Assembly: GCA_015999985.1 (NCBI GenBank)
Contig: JAECRA010000028.1
Span: forward strand, 1-54,897
DNA: 54,897 bases
Origin: Comamonadaceae bacterium
GTDB taxonomy: Bacteria > Pseudomonadota > Gammaproteobacteria > Burkholderiales > Burkholderiaceae_C
Reading direction: 5' to 3'
Below, piece by piece: positions 43,387 through 52,466 of this stretch (within the stretch, counting starts at the first letter, position 1; every line of letters starts with the position of its first letter). A program made the position numbers and the translations under genes. The notes beneath the pieces were generated by a model. That model was not told the DNA's origin and ran no database searches. It saw nothing but the letters and a program-made list of their open reading frames with translations.

Positions 43387-44340
43387 TCAAATGTTGTCAC
43401 CCCAAGGCTGCGGCTCATCATTGCGCATCGCTTGCTCCACGGTGGCTCGCGTCATGGTCGGTACGAACATCTCTATGAAATCGTAAGCGTAGCCTCTGAG
43501 CCAGGCGCCGCGCCGCAGGCCTAGTCGCGTGGTGTTCAGCTGGAACAAGTGGCGTGCGTCCAGCATCCGGAGTTGCCGGTCACGTTCTGGATCAAACGCG
43601 ATCATGGCAATGATGCCGACCCCCATGCCCAGTTCGACGTACGTCTTGATCACATCAGCGTCCATGGCGGTCAACACGATATTGGGCTGAATGCCAGCCC
43701 GCGCAAAGGCATCGTCAATGTGCGAACGTCCGGTGAATCCCAGGTCGTAGGTGATGATGGGGTGTTCTGAGAGAGCTTGCAGGGTCAGCGGTAATGGCGT
43801 TTCCAGAAGCGGGTGGCCTACAGGCAACACCACGCTGTGGGACCAGCGGTAGCATGAGAGCGTGAGCAGGCCATCGTGATCGGAAAGCGCCTCAGTGGCC
43901 ACGCCAATGTCTGCTTCGCCAGACATCAGCATGTCTGCGACCTGCCTGGGTGAGCCCTGGTGCAGGTGCAGCGAAACGCCGGGGTAGCGCTCCCGGAAGT
44001 CTCGCACGACGGGGGGCAGGGCATAGCGAGCTTGGGAGTGGGTCGCCGCGATCGAGAGAGTCCCTTCCACGCTGGCGCTGAAATCTTTGCCCACCCGTCT
44101 TAGGTTTTCTGCTTCCAGAAGCAGGCGTTCAACGACCGGGAGCAAAGCCTGCCCAGGCGGCGTCAGGCCCGTCAACCGTTTGCCTGCACGAACGAAAATC
44201 TCTATGCCGAGTTCGTCCTCCAATTCCCGGATCTGACGGCTCACCCCCGGCTGAGATGTGTGCAGCGCTTCCGCTACGTCGGTCAGGTTAAAGCCGCAGC
44301 GCACTGCTTCGCGCACAGAGCGAAGTTGCTGAAAATTCAT
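43387..44340 (-). CDS. LysR-family regulator, CysB/Cbl type
   Basis: A 317-residue regulator with the CysB-type opening MNFQQLRSVREAVRCGFNLTDVAEALHTSQPGVSRQIRELEDELG and the CysB-like SHIDDAFARAG and GVGIIAMIAFDPERD near the C-terminus. CysB-type proteins regulate sulfur acquisition in response to O-acetylserine or sulfur compounds. It faces the BisC-like gene tail to tail (convergent). The start at 44340 is the conserved first Met; the frame opens 11 codons earlier. It may be the general CysB of the cell or a specialised copy. Confidence 0.92.
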   Translation of the reverse strand: MNFQQLRSVREAVRCGFNLTDVAEALHTSQPGVSRQIRELEDELGIEIFVRAGKRLTGLTPPGQALLPVVERLLLEAENLRRVGKDFSASVEGTLSIAATHSQARYALPPVVRDFRERYPGVSLHLHQGSPRQVADMLMSGEADIGVATEALSDHDGLLTLSCYRWSHSVVLPVGHPLLETPLPLTLQALSEHPIITYDLGFTGRSHIDDAFARAGIQPNIVLTAMDADVIKTYVELGMGVGIIAMIAFDPERDRQLRMLDARHLFQLNTTRLGLRRGAWLRGYAYDFIEMFVPTMTRATVEQAMRNDEPQPWGDNI

Positions 44341-44585
44341 GGTGTAGATGCGTGGCGTAGGCCAACAATTCAAAGAAGTGCATCATTCACCGCGACTGCG
44401 CGAACACCAACGATTTTCTTTTTGTTTGCTTATGGCTGGAGCGCGCACAGGCGCGAACCAGTGCGCGCCAGAAGCCCATTGTTCCCCTGAGCGATCCGCG
44501 TGCTAAAGAATCTTGCCGAGTTCCCCGGCAGAACGCAGGTGCTTGGCAGGCGGGCCGAATATCAGCAGGAGAAAGGAGTGTGGGG
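44341..44585. other. Intergenic stretch, no gene seen
   Basis: Holds the promoter side of the CysB-type gene and the end of the next operon. I find no clear hairpin terminator or palindrome. Confidence 0.4.
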
Positions 44586-45320
44586 TTAAGCGGCAGGCGC
44601 GACGGACGCTCCCTGAATGCGGTGGCGGGCAAGGGCCTCGGCCACGAAGCCGCTGGCCTTGCTTTCTTCCACGAATTTTGAAAGGGCATCAGCCGCAGCT
44701 TGTCCGCGGCTGGTGGGCGTTCCCATGGCCTGTTGAATCACCATGAACCGCCCAGGCAGCAGGCGCAGCCCACCCAGCCTCTGGACATCGCCTTCCAACT
44801 GTTGTTTGACGCCTGCTGCAACCTCCACACCTTGAGCGAGAAAATCAGGCACCACATCGGGAGAAGTTGGGGCGCGCTCAATAGTGGCGGCTTTGAGTTC
44901 GCGCGTCAGGTAGAGGTCGTACGCGCTGCCCTTGCCCACCATGACGCGCGTGCCTTGACGGTCGACCTCATCATTGCTTTTCAATGGCGAATCCTGGCGC
45001 ACCAGATAAGCGCCTTCTATCAGGACGTAAGGGGCCGTGAACCGGATGCCCTGTCCGCGCAGGGGGTCAATGGCAAAAAATCCCATATCCGCCTGCTCTG
45101 TCTTGACTGCGTCCACAGATTTGCCTGCCGCATCGAAGACGACCAGTTCCAGCGGTACCCCAAGCTTTTGGGCGAACGCTTTGGCGAGATCCACGGAAAC
45201 GCCCCCCACTTCTGCAGTGTCCGCATTCCGATTGGCCAGGATGGGGTTGCCCAAATTGATGGAGGCGCGAAGCTTGCCGGTGGGCGCGAAGGCTTTGACG
45301 ATGTCAGAGGTGATAGTCAT
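44586..45320 (-). CDS. Leaderless SBP_bac_3-type solute-binding protein
   Basis: A 244-residue protein with the amino-acid ABC receptor fold: GKLRASINLGNPILANR, GVSVDLAKAFAQKLGVPLELVVFDAAGKSVDAV, ADMGFFAIDPLRGQGIRFTAPYVLIEGAYLV. It lacks a signal peptide: residues 1-15 (MTITSDIVKAFAPTG) are not hydrophobic. Its start codon overlaps the LysR stop by four bases, which excludes an upstream leader unless it is translated from inside that gene. A cytoplasmic ligand-sensing or enzyme-like role with the LysR protein is possible. Confidence 0.82.
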   Translation of the reverse strand: MTITSDIVKAFAPTGKLRASINLGNPILANRNADTAEVGGVSVDLAKAFAQKLGVPLELVVFDAAGKSVDAVKTEQADMGFFAIDPLRGQGIRFTAPYVLIEGAYLVRQDSPLKSNDEVDRQGTRVMVGKGSAYDLYLTRELKAATIERAPTSPDVVPDFLAQGVEVAAGVKQQLEGDVQRLGGLRLLPGRFMVIQQAMGTPTSRGQAAADALSKFVEESKASGFVAEALARHRIQGASVAPAA

Positions 45321-46225
45321 GGTGTAGGCGGATGTTGGAGAGATATCTGATGCACCAGCGTTTCGATGAAAGTATGGCTGACGGGTGGCAAGGTGCGCCC
45401 GATGCGGGTCACGATGCCGATGGATCGGTGGACCTGTGGGCGTACCAGCGGAATGGCGACCAATTTTTCCATACGAACGAGATCCAGCGCCATGCGAGGC
45501 AGGGCGGTGATCCCCAGGCCCGCCCCTACCAAGGCGCCGCAGGCTGAGACACTGGGGTATTCAAGCGAAGGAGAAACGGACAACCGCAGCAAGGCGGCAT
45601 CCGTAATGGGTCGAATGCTGCTGCGTTTTTGCGAACCAATGAATGGCCGGGTAGTGAAAACCGACCATGGAACCGATTCCTTGTTTGCCAGGGGGTCGTC
45701 TCGCCTGCATAGCAAAACAAATGGATCGTTCAGCATATGGCGGTAGCGCAGCTTCCTGTCTGGGGCAGGCCGCACGGTCAGGCCGAAGTCGGCATGTCCT
45801 TCGTCGATGCTGGACAGAAGGGCGTCGGCGGGCGCCTCCATGAGCGAGAACTCGACTTGCGGTTGCTGGCCGCGGAAGGCAGCTATGGCCTGCGGAACCA
45901 GCGCGGCGCCGATGGAGGGCAATGTGGCAATCGCCACGCGGCCGCTCCGCCCCTGAAGAAATTGCCCCAGTTCGCCAAAGGAACTGTCAAATTCCCGCAG
46001 GATGCGCTGGGCAATGGGAAGCAGTTCCTGGCCGATGGGAGTGATTTCGACGTTGCGCGTGTCACGGTCGAAAAGCCTGGCCTGGAGGGTGTGCTCTGCT
46101 TGCCGGATGGTTCTGCTGAGAGCGGGCTGCGACACGCCGATTTGCGACGCCGCTCCACGGAAACTTCCCGTAGCCACGATCTGAACAAACGCTTGCAGTT
46201 GCTGGAGGGTGAGGTTTTCGCGCAT
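45317..46225 (-). CDS. LysR-family transcriptional regulator
   Basis: A 302-residue regulator: LTLQQLQAFVQIVATGSFRGAASQIGVSQPALSRTIRQAEHTLQARLFDRDTRNVEITPIGQ, then the effector domain. The start at 46225 is favoured over the frame's longest form because it begins at the conserved helix-turn-helix. It is divergent from the CoA-transferase at 46397 and overlaps the leaderless binding-protein gene. The palindrome at 46256-46271 is a likely site. Confidence 0.93.
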   Translation of the reverse strand: MRENLTLQQLQAFVQIVATGSFRGAASQIGVSQPALSRTIRQAEHTLQARLFDRDTRNVEITPIGQELLPIAQRILREFDSSFGELGQFLQGRSGRVAIATLPSIGAALVPQAIAAFRGQQPQVEFSLMEAPADALLSSIDEGHADFGLTVRPAPDRKLRYRHMLNDPFVLLCRRDDPLANKESVPWSVFTTRPFIGSQKRSSIRPITDAALLRLSVSPSLEYPSVSACGALVGAGLGITALPRMALDLVRMEKLVAIPLVRPQVHRSIGIVTRIGRTLPPVSHTFIETLVHQISLQHPPTP

Positions 46226-46255
46226 GACGATTGATGTGTTTACGTTATCACAGAT

Positions 46256-46271
46256 ATAGCGCAATGGCTAT
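46256..46271. promoter_or_regulatory. LysR-type operator candidate
   Basis: ATAGC, six bases, GCTAT is a perfect inverted repeat 31 bases upstream of the LysR start and 125 bases before the divergent CoA-transferase at 46397. The T-N11-A pattern fits LysR sites. Confidence 0.45.
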
Positions 46272-46396
46272 TCACAGATCAATCCGCTGAACTTAGACTG
46301 TGGTCAGTACAAGGTGCTGTGATGCAGTGGCCGTTCGCCCGAACGTAATCCAGGCTTCACAGGGCCGCACCAAAAGAACGATCAGGAGACAGGCAA

Positions 46397-47557
46397 GTGA
46401 ATTCACGTGGCTCAGGCGTGTTGGAAGGTGTACGCGTTTTGGAACTCGGCCAAGTTTTGGCCGGGCCTTTCGCCTCTGCGATCCTCGCGGACCTAGGGGC
46501 TGATGTCGTGAAACTGGAGCGGGTGGAGGGCGGTGACGACGCCCGCCGCATGGGCCCGGACTTCAGGCACGGCGATTCGCTCATCTTCCAGGTGTTCAAC
46601 CGCGGAAAGCAGTCGGTCGCCATTGACCTCAAATCAGACGCCGGCAAGGCTGCTTTTGAGCGGTTGGTAGCTGAGGCTGATATCTTTATCCACAACCTTC
46701 GTCCGGGTGTTCCCAAGGCGCTCGGAATCGACGGTTCCAGTGTCTGTGCCCGCCACCCGCGGCTGATCTATTGCGAGATCTCCGCTTTCGGACACTTGGG
46801 GCCGATGGCACCGAGGCCTGGCTACGAACCCCTGGTTCAAGCTTTCAGTGGTCTGTCCAGTACCAACGGCGGGCCAGATGACCCGCCCATGCGCGCGGGC
46901 GCTTCCATATGTGATCAGGGATCGGGCATGTGGGTGGTCATTGGGGCGCTATCCATGCTTCAGCGACGCACGCAAACAGGGCAAGGCGGCATATTGCAGA
47001 CTTCATTGCTGGAGACTGCCCTCGTGTGGAACGGTCAGAAGGCCGACGCTTTCATCAACGAAGGCGCGCTTCCCATGCGCGACCGCTCAGGGCACCCCGG
47101 CTTCGTACCTTATGAGGCCTTCGATACAGCCGACGGTCCGCTGCTGATCTGCTGCGGAAACGACAGGCTGTTTGGCAAACTGGCTGCCGAGGTAGGCCGT
47201 CCGGAATGGGCGCGCGATGAGCGTTTCAGCACCAACCGCGCACGGCTCGCCAACAAGGCAACGCTCTTTGAACAGCTGGAGCCGATTCTGGCCTCTACCT
47301 CCCGTGCGCACTGGATCGAGCGCTTTGAGTCTGCGGGCGTACCTTGCGCACCTGTTCACACAGTGCCCGAAGCTTTGGCTCACCCGCAGGTACAGGCGCT
47401 CGGCATGCTTTCGCCAGTGGGCGCTGACGGCTTTTCACTTACCGCGCTCCCCCTCACCATTGACGGTAAGCGTCCGAGCCTGAATGCCGCTGCCCCACGG
47501 CTGGGCGCTCATAACGAGCTCCATGGATTACCCCCTTTCGACCCCAACAACACCTAG
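46397..47557 (+). CDS. CaiB/BaiF (class III) CoA-transferase, module B copy 1
   Basis: A 386-residue CoA-transferase: GVRVLELGQVLAGPFASAILADLGADVVKLE, RGKQSVAIDLK, RPGYEPLVQAFSG and ICDQGSG with the likely catalytic Asp, plus GTGQGGI-like segment QTGQGGILQTSLLE. It starts at GTG with AGGAG eight bases upstream. It is more distant from the paired CoA-transferases at 17773 and 48602, so it is probably a separate activity. It faces LysR at 46225 and is followed by a Bug gene 13 bases later. Confidence 0.92.
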   Translation: MNSRGSGVLEGVRVLELGQVLAGPFASAILADLGADVVKLERVEGGDDARRMGPDFRHGDSLIFQVFNRGKQSVAIDLKSDAGKAAFERLVAEADIFIHNLRPGVPKALGIDGSSVCARHPRLIYCEISAFGHLGPMAPRPGYEPLVQAFSGLSSTNGGPDDPPMRAGASICDQGSGMWVVIGALSMLQRRTQTGQGGILQTSLLETALVWNGQKADAFINEGALPMRDRSGHPGFVPYEAFDTADGPLLICCGNDRLFGKLAAEVGRPEWARDERFSTNRARLANKATLFEQLEPILASTSRAHWIERFESAGVPCAPVHTVPEALAHPQVQALGMLSPVGADGFSLTALPLTIDGKRPSLNAAAPRLGAHNELHGLPPFDPNNT

Positions 47558-47570
47558 GACAGGAGACACC

Positions 47571-48545
47571 ATGAAACGTCGATTCGCATTGGCCATGACT
47601 GCGATTTTTGCGGCCAGCGCTGCTTTGAGTGCGCTGCCCGCGGCGGCTCAGCAATATCCCAGCAAACCCGTGACTTTGGTCGTTCCCTTCGGTCCTGGCA
47701 GTGGCACCGATCAGCAAGCACGGCTTCTGGCGCAGTTGCTCGGTGACGAGCTGAAAGTGCCTGTCGTGGTCGAGAACAAGGCAGGCGCCAGCGGATTCCT
47801 GGCTGCTCAGTACGTGGCCAAGGCTGCTCCGGACGGCTATACCTTGCTCATTACCACCAACACCACGCACGCAGCCAATGAGCACTTGTTCAAGAAAATC
47901 CCTTATGACCCCGTCAAGGATTTCACGCCGGTAAGTCTCTTGGCGGTTGGCCAGATGCTTTTGCTTGTACGCCCCGATTCACCGTACAAGTCGCTGAATG
48001 ATCTGATCGCCGCAGCCAAGAAGTCGCCCGGCAAGCTCAACTTCGGTAGCGGCTCTTCTTCCAGCCGCGTGGCGAGTGAGCTGCTCAAGCAGATGGCTAA
48101 TGTGGACATGGTCAATGTGCCTTACAAGAGCAATCCATTGGCCATCACCGACCTGATTGGTGGACAGGTCGACTTCATGTTCGCGGATTCACCCACAGCC
48201 TTGCCGCAGGTGCAAGGTGGCAAGCTGCGTGCATTGGCAGCCAGTGGCCCCAAGCGTGTGGCGTCTGTTCCTGACCTTCCCACCGTGGCAGAGGCCGGTG
48301 TCAAAGGCTATGCAATGACCTATTGGACGGCCGCGTACATGCCTGCTGGCGCGGCCCCCGCGATTTTGAACACGTTGAACCAGGCCTTCGGCAAGATCAT
48401 GATGCTCCCGGCATCCAAGGCATTCCAGGACAAGACCAGTGGAGAAGTCATGCTTTCCACCGCTGACGGACTGGCCAAATTCCAGGCCGAAGAGTCCAAA
48501 AAATGGGGCCAGGTCATACGCGCTGCGGGCATACAGCCCGAGTGA
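47571..48545 (+). CDS. Bug-family (TctC-type) receptor, module B copy 1
   Basis: A 324-residue periplasmic receptor with a signal peptide (FALAMTAIFAASAALSALPAAA, cut near 26), YPSKPVTLVVPFGPGSGTDQQ, PDGYTLLITTNTTHAANEHLFKKIPYDPVKDFTPV and VPYKSNPLAITDLIGG. AGGAG precedes the ATG. The longer in-frame start at 47484 would place it inside the CoA-transferase gene and is rejected. Confidence 0.93.
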   Translation: MKRRFALAMTAIFAASAALSALPAAAQQYPSKPVTLVVPFGPGSGTDQQARLLAQLLGDELKVPVVVENKAGASGFLAAQYVAKAAPDGYTLLITTNTTHAANEHLFKKIPYDPVKDFTPVSLLAVGQMLLLVRPDSPYKSLNDLIAAAKKSPGKLNFGSGSSSSRVASELLKQMANVDMVNVPYKSNPLAITDLIGGQVDFMFADSPTALPQVQGGKLRALAASGPKRVASVPDLPTVAEAGVKGYAMTYWTAAYMPAGAAPAILNTLNQAFGKIMMLPASKAFQDKTSGEVMLSTADGLAKFQAEESKKWGQVIRAAGIQPE

Positions 48546-48601
48546 TGCTTGCGGTTGTGCCTTTGTGCCTTTGGGCTGTTGGGTAGTAAGGAAGTTAGAT
48601 G

Positions 48602-49864
48602 ATGAGCAATGCAGCCGGTACGGCATCTTCCGGACCCCTTGATGGGGTTCGGGTCCTGGACCTCACGACAGTCTTCATGGGACCCTCGTGCACCCAGCTT
48701 CTCGCAGATCTGGGGGCGGACGTCATCAAGATCGAATCACCCGGCGGAGACTCTACCCGGGCCATAGGTCCGTCGGGTGATGTGGGCCTGGGCCCCTTGT
48801 TTCTTGGATTGAACCGCAACAAGCGCAGCGTGGTAATCGATCTGAAGCAAAGTGAAGGCGTGGCCACACTGCTGCGCATGGCCAAGGACGCGGACGTGTT
48901 CACGACCAACGTTCGCCCGGCTGCCATGCGTCGGCTGGGGGTAGGCTATGAGCAACTGTCTGCCGTCAACCCCAGGCTTATCTATGCCAGCATGGTGGGC
49001 TTCTCTCAAAAAGGACCCTACGCCGGCAAGGCTGCGTTCGACGACATGATTCAGGCGGCAACCGGCTTGCCGGCGGTGGTGGCAGAAAGCTCTGGAGATA
49101 TTCCGCGCTATTTGCCCATCACCATTGCCGATCGCTCGGTGGGCCTCTACGCGTTTGGCGTCATCTGCGCCGCGCTCCATGCGCGTAACCGCACGGGCGT
49201 CGGCCAAAGCGTGGACATCCCCATGTTCGAAACCATGATCCCCTATGTCCTGGGTGATCACCTTTACGGCCGCACCTTCGTGCCCGCCAAGGGAGACTTC
49301 AGCTATCCACGCCTGATGTCCAAAAACCGCAGGCCCTACAAGACCAAGGACGGCTATGTGTGCTGCCTGATCTATACCGATCGTCATTGGGCTTTGTTTC
49401 TGGAGGCCGTGGGCAAGTCGGATCTCATCAAAACTGATCCCCGGTTTCGTGACATTGGCACACGCACCAAAGTCATCGACGAGCTTTATCAGCTTGTCTC
49501 CGATGAGCTGGAGCAGCGCACCACGGCTGAGTGGAAAGCGGTTCTGCCTGAGAACGAAATCCCGATTTTCCCAATGCACACTTTCGAGACCTTGCTGGAG
49601 GACGAGCATCTGGCCAGCACCGGCTTCTTTCAGGAAACCGAACACCCGGTGGTGGGAAAAATTCTTGAAACCGCCGTTCCCAGCGAATGGTCAGGCACCC
49701 CGCCAAACCGTCATTTGCCGGTGCCGTCGCTGGGCGAGCACACGGTCCAGGTGTTGGGTGAAGCGGGCTTTACCGCAGCAGAAATCGAATCTCTTCTGGC
49801 GAGTGGCGCAGTCCGCTCTGGCGCCCTGGTTAACGTATCAAAAAAGGAGACAAAGGCCTCATGA
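48602..49864 (+). CDS. CaiB/BaiF (class III) CoA-transferase, module B copy 2
   Basis: A 420-residue CoA-transferase strongly similar to the one at 17773: GVRVLDLTTVFMGPSCTQLLADLGADVIKIE, LFLGLNRNKRSVVIDLK, FDDMIQAATGLPAVV, TIADRSVGLYAFGVI and PMFETMIPYVLGDHLYG. The Asp in IADRSVG is the likely catalytic residue. ATG occurs twice in tandem (48599, 48602); AAGGAAG favours the second. It overlaps the crotonase gene by four bases. Confidence 0.93.
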   Translation: MSNAAGTASSGPLDGVRVLDLTTVFMGPSCTQLLADLGADVIKIESPGGDSTRAIGPSGDVGLGPLFLGLNRNKRSVVIDLKQSEGVATLLRMAKDADVFTTNVRPAAMRRLGVGYEQLSAVNPRLIYASMVGFSQKGPYAGKAAFDDMIQAATGLPAVVAESSGDIPRYLPITIADRSVGLYAFGVICAALHARNRTGVGQSVDIPMFETMIPYVLGDHLYGRTFVPAKGDFSYPRLMSKNRRPYKTKDGYVCCLIYTDRHWALFLEAVGKSDLIKTDPRFRDIGTRTKVIDELYQLVSDELEQRTTAEWKAVLPENEIPIFPMHTFETLLEDEHLASTGFFQETEHPVVGKILETAVPSEWSGTPPNRHLPVPSLGEHTVQVLGEAGFTAAEIESLLASGAVRSGALVNVSKKETKAS

Positions 49865-50649
49865 CTTCCGTGAAATATGAAACGACCGATGAGCTGGACG
49901 TGCGCCAGTTAGATGGCGTGCTTCGGCTCACCATCCAAAGAGAGGAGCGTCGAAACTCCATCAGTCCGGGCGTGCTGGCAGGGCTCAGCGCAGCCCTTTC
50001 CAGTGCCAACACCGATCGTTCCTTGCGGGCCATTGTGCTCACGGGCGCTGGCGACAAGGCTTTTTGTGCGGGTGCTGATCTCCAGACCGGCCAGTCCTTC
50101 AAGTTCGACTATTCAGAGCCCATGCTGGCTTACGCCAACTTGTTTCGGCTATCTCGCCAGGTCATGGTGCCTATGGTGGCTCGCGTCAACGGAGCTTGCA
50201 TGGCCGGTGGCATGGGCCTCATGGCCATGTGCGACCTTGTGGTCGCAGCCCCGCATGCGCAGTTCGGCTTGCCTGAAGTCAAGGTGGGCGTGTTTCCGGG
50301 GCAGGTGCTCAGCCTGCTGAATGGCGTGATTGGCCCTCGTGCGTTGGCCGAGTTGTGCATTACCGGTGAGCCCATCACTGCCCAGGAAGCCTTGCAGATG
50401 GGCATGATCAACCGTGTGAGCGAAGACCTCGATGCAGGCGTTCAGGCACTGCTTGACCGCTTCCTGGACAAATCACCCTCAGCCATTCGCCGCGGTCTCT
50501 ATCTCATGAAGCACATTGGTGCCATGTCATTTGAGCAGTCCATTGCCTTCACCGAAAGCCAGATTGGCTTGCTCTCGATGACTGACGACGCAGTGGAAGG
50601 GCAGGCGGCTTTCCGCGAGAAACGCAAACCAAAATGGAGTGGCAAGTGA
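49861..50649 (+). CDS. Enoyl-CoA hydratase/isomerase (crotonase) family, module B
   Basis: A 262-residue crotonase: AFCAGADL, NGACMAGGMGLMAMCD and FGLPEVKVGVFPGQVLSLL. Like its relative at 19045 it keeps the second Glu but not the first, the pattern of LiuC/AtuE-type glutaconyl-CoA hydratases. The paralogy with the module A protein runs along the whole length. It overlaps the CoA-transferase stop and is overlapped by the AtuA-like start. Confidence 0.9.
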   Translation: MTSVKYETTDELDVRQLDGVLRLTIQREERRNSISPGVLAGLSAALSSANTDRSLRAIVLTGAGDKAFCAGADLQTGQSFKFDYSEPMLAYANLFRLSRQVMVPMVARVNGACMAGGMGLMAMCDLVVAAPHAQFGLPEVKVGVFPGQVLSLLNGVIGPRALAELCITGEPITAQEALQMGMINRVSEDLDAGVQALLDRFLDKSPSAIRRGLYLMKHIGAMSFEQSIAFTESQIGLLSMTDDAVEGQAAFREKRKPKWSGK

Positions 50650-52454
50650 ACGGACAAAATGAAAAGCCCGTGCGCATCGGCGGCGCCTCCGGTTTTTGGG
50701 GTGATTCGAGCGTGGGTGCACCGCAGTTGGTGCAAAGTGGACAGATCGACTACCTGGTTTTCGACTACCTGGCCGAACTGACCATGTCCATCCTGGCAGG
50801 CGCCCGGATGAAAAAGCCCGAGTTGGGTTATGCCACTGACTTTGTGAGCGTTGCGATGAAAAGCGTGCTCAAGGATGTGGTCGAGCGCGGCATCCGCGTC
50901 ATCAGCAATGCCGGTGGCGTCAACCCGCAGGGGTGTGCTGAAGCACTGCGCGCGCTGGCTGCAGAGCAGGGCATTGACGTCAAGATTGCGGTGGTTTCGG
51001 GCGACGACGTGATGCCCATCCTGCCTGAGGTGCGGTCAGCCCAGACACCGGTGCGCGAACTGCAGAGCGGCGCTCCCTTGCCAGCCAAGGTCATCACCGC
51101 CAATGCTTACCTGGGCGCCTTGCCCATCAAGGCCGCACTGGATAGCGGCGCTCAGATCGTCATCACAGGACGATGCGTTGATTCAGCAGTGACCCTGGGT
51201 ACGCTGATGCACGCATTCGACTGGTCTGCCACAGACTACGACAAGCTCTCCGGCGGCAGCTTGGCGGGACACATCCTGGAATGTGGATGTCAGGCAACCG
51301 GCGGCCTTCACACGGATTGGCAAGACGTTCCGGACTGGGCGCATATTGGCTACCCCATTGTGGAATGCTTTCAGGACGGAAGTTTCCTGGTGACCAAGCC
51401 CGCGGGAACCGGCGGGCTCATCGCACCACAATGTGTAGCCGAGCAACTCGTGTATGAAATCCACGATCCTGCGAACTATCTGCTGCCAGATGTCACTTGC
51501 GACTGGCGAGATGTGCGCATAGAACCTGCGGGCGATGAGCGGGTGCGAGTGTCTGGTGCGATTGGCCGCGAGCCTACGGGCACCTACAAGGTCAGCGCGA
51601 CCTACATGGATGGCTTCAAGACATCTGCTCAACTGACCATCGTTGGTTTCGATGCCGTGGCCAAAGCGCGGCGAACTGGCGAGACCATTCTGGAACGCGT
51701 GGGTGAGCTTTTACAGGCCCGCGGACTGCCCCCTCTCAGCGCCACAAACCTCGAAATGCTGGGTGCTGAAAGTTGCTATGGCGACCATGCCATGCCGGAG
51801 CTTGCGCGCGCACGTGAGATCACCATGCGACTGACCGCTTGCCATCCTGACAAGGCGGCGCTTGAACTGCTGGCTCGAGAGATTGCACCGGCGGGCACTT
51901 CATGGGCGCCCGGCACCACGGGCTCGGGTGGAGGCCGGTCTTCGGCGTCGCCTTCTATAAGGCAGTATGCCTTTTTGCTGGACAAGAACCGCCTCAGCCC
52001 TACGGTCACGCTGGACGGCAAGGCGATAGCCGTGCCTCCATCGACCCACTCCGCACTGGCGCCTCAAGCTGCTACGTCACCAAGCCTGCCCGACACGGGT
52101 TCCACCGAAGCGCCGCAAGGCTGGGTCGAAGTCCCATTGATCCGCCTTGCCTGGGGCCGCTCGGGTGACAAAGGCAACACCTCCAATATCGGCATCATCG
52201 CGCGGCGTCCGGAGTGGCTGCCACTTCTGCGCCAGGAGCTGACCGAGGCGAGAGTCGCGAATTACCTGAAGCACCTGGTTGATGGCGCGGTGACTCGCTA
52301 CGACTTGCCCGGTATTCACGCACTCAACTTCGTGTGCGAACAAGCGCTTGGCGGCGGAGGCATGGCGTCGCTGCGCAATGATCCTCTGGGCAAGGGTATG
52401 GGGCAAATTCTGCTCAGCATGCCGGTAAGAGCCCCCGCACATTGGTTTAAGTAA
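50646..52454 (+). CDS. AtuA-like protein (DUF1446), module B
   Basis: A 602-residue relative of the protein at 19826: VRIGGASGFWGDSS, YLVFDYLAELTMSIL, VISNAGGVNP, IVITGRCVDSA, HILECGCQATGGLHTDW, and a C-terminal small domain (about 495-602) from VEVPLIRLAWGRSGDKGNTSNIG. The GTG at 50646, with GGAG before it, overlaps the crotonase stop; an ATG at 50634 is also in frame but has no ribosome binding site. Its biochemical role is not known. Confidence 0.87.
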   Translation: MNGQNEKPVRIGGASGFWGDSSVGAPQLVQSGQIDYLVFDYLAELTMSILAGARMKKPELGYATDFVSVAMKSVLKDVVERGIRVISNAGGVNPQGCAEALRALAAEQGIDVKIAVVSGDDVMPILPEVRSAQTPVRELQSGAPLPAKVITANAYLGALPIKAALDSGAQIVITGRCVDSAVTLGTLMHAFDWSATDYDKLSGGSLAGHILECGCQATGGLHTDWQDVPDWAHIGYPIVECFQDGSFLVTKPAGTGGLIAPQCVAEQLVYEIHDPANYLLPDVTCDWRDVRIEPAGDERVRVSGAIGREPTGTYKVSATYMDGFKTSAQLTIVGFDAVAKARRTGETILERVGELLQARGLPPLSATNLEMLGAESCYGDHAMPELARAREITMRLTACHPDKAALELLAREIAPAGTSWAPGTTGSGGGRSSASPSIRQYAFLLDKNRLSPTVTLDGKAIAVPPSTHSALAPQAATSPSLPDTGSTEAPQGWVEVPLIRLAWGRSGDKGNTSNIGIIARRPEWLPLLRQELTEARVANYLKHLVDGAVTRYDLPGIHALNFVCEQALGGGGMASLRNDPLGKGMGQILLSMPVRAPAHWFK

Positions 52455-52466
52455 AAGGAAACACCC

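Noticed and set aside
47484..47570. Longer N-terminus for the Bug receptor at 47571
   Set aside because: It would place the signal peptide inside the protein and overlap the CoA-transferase gene; AGGAG marks 47571.
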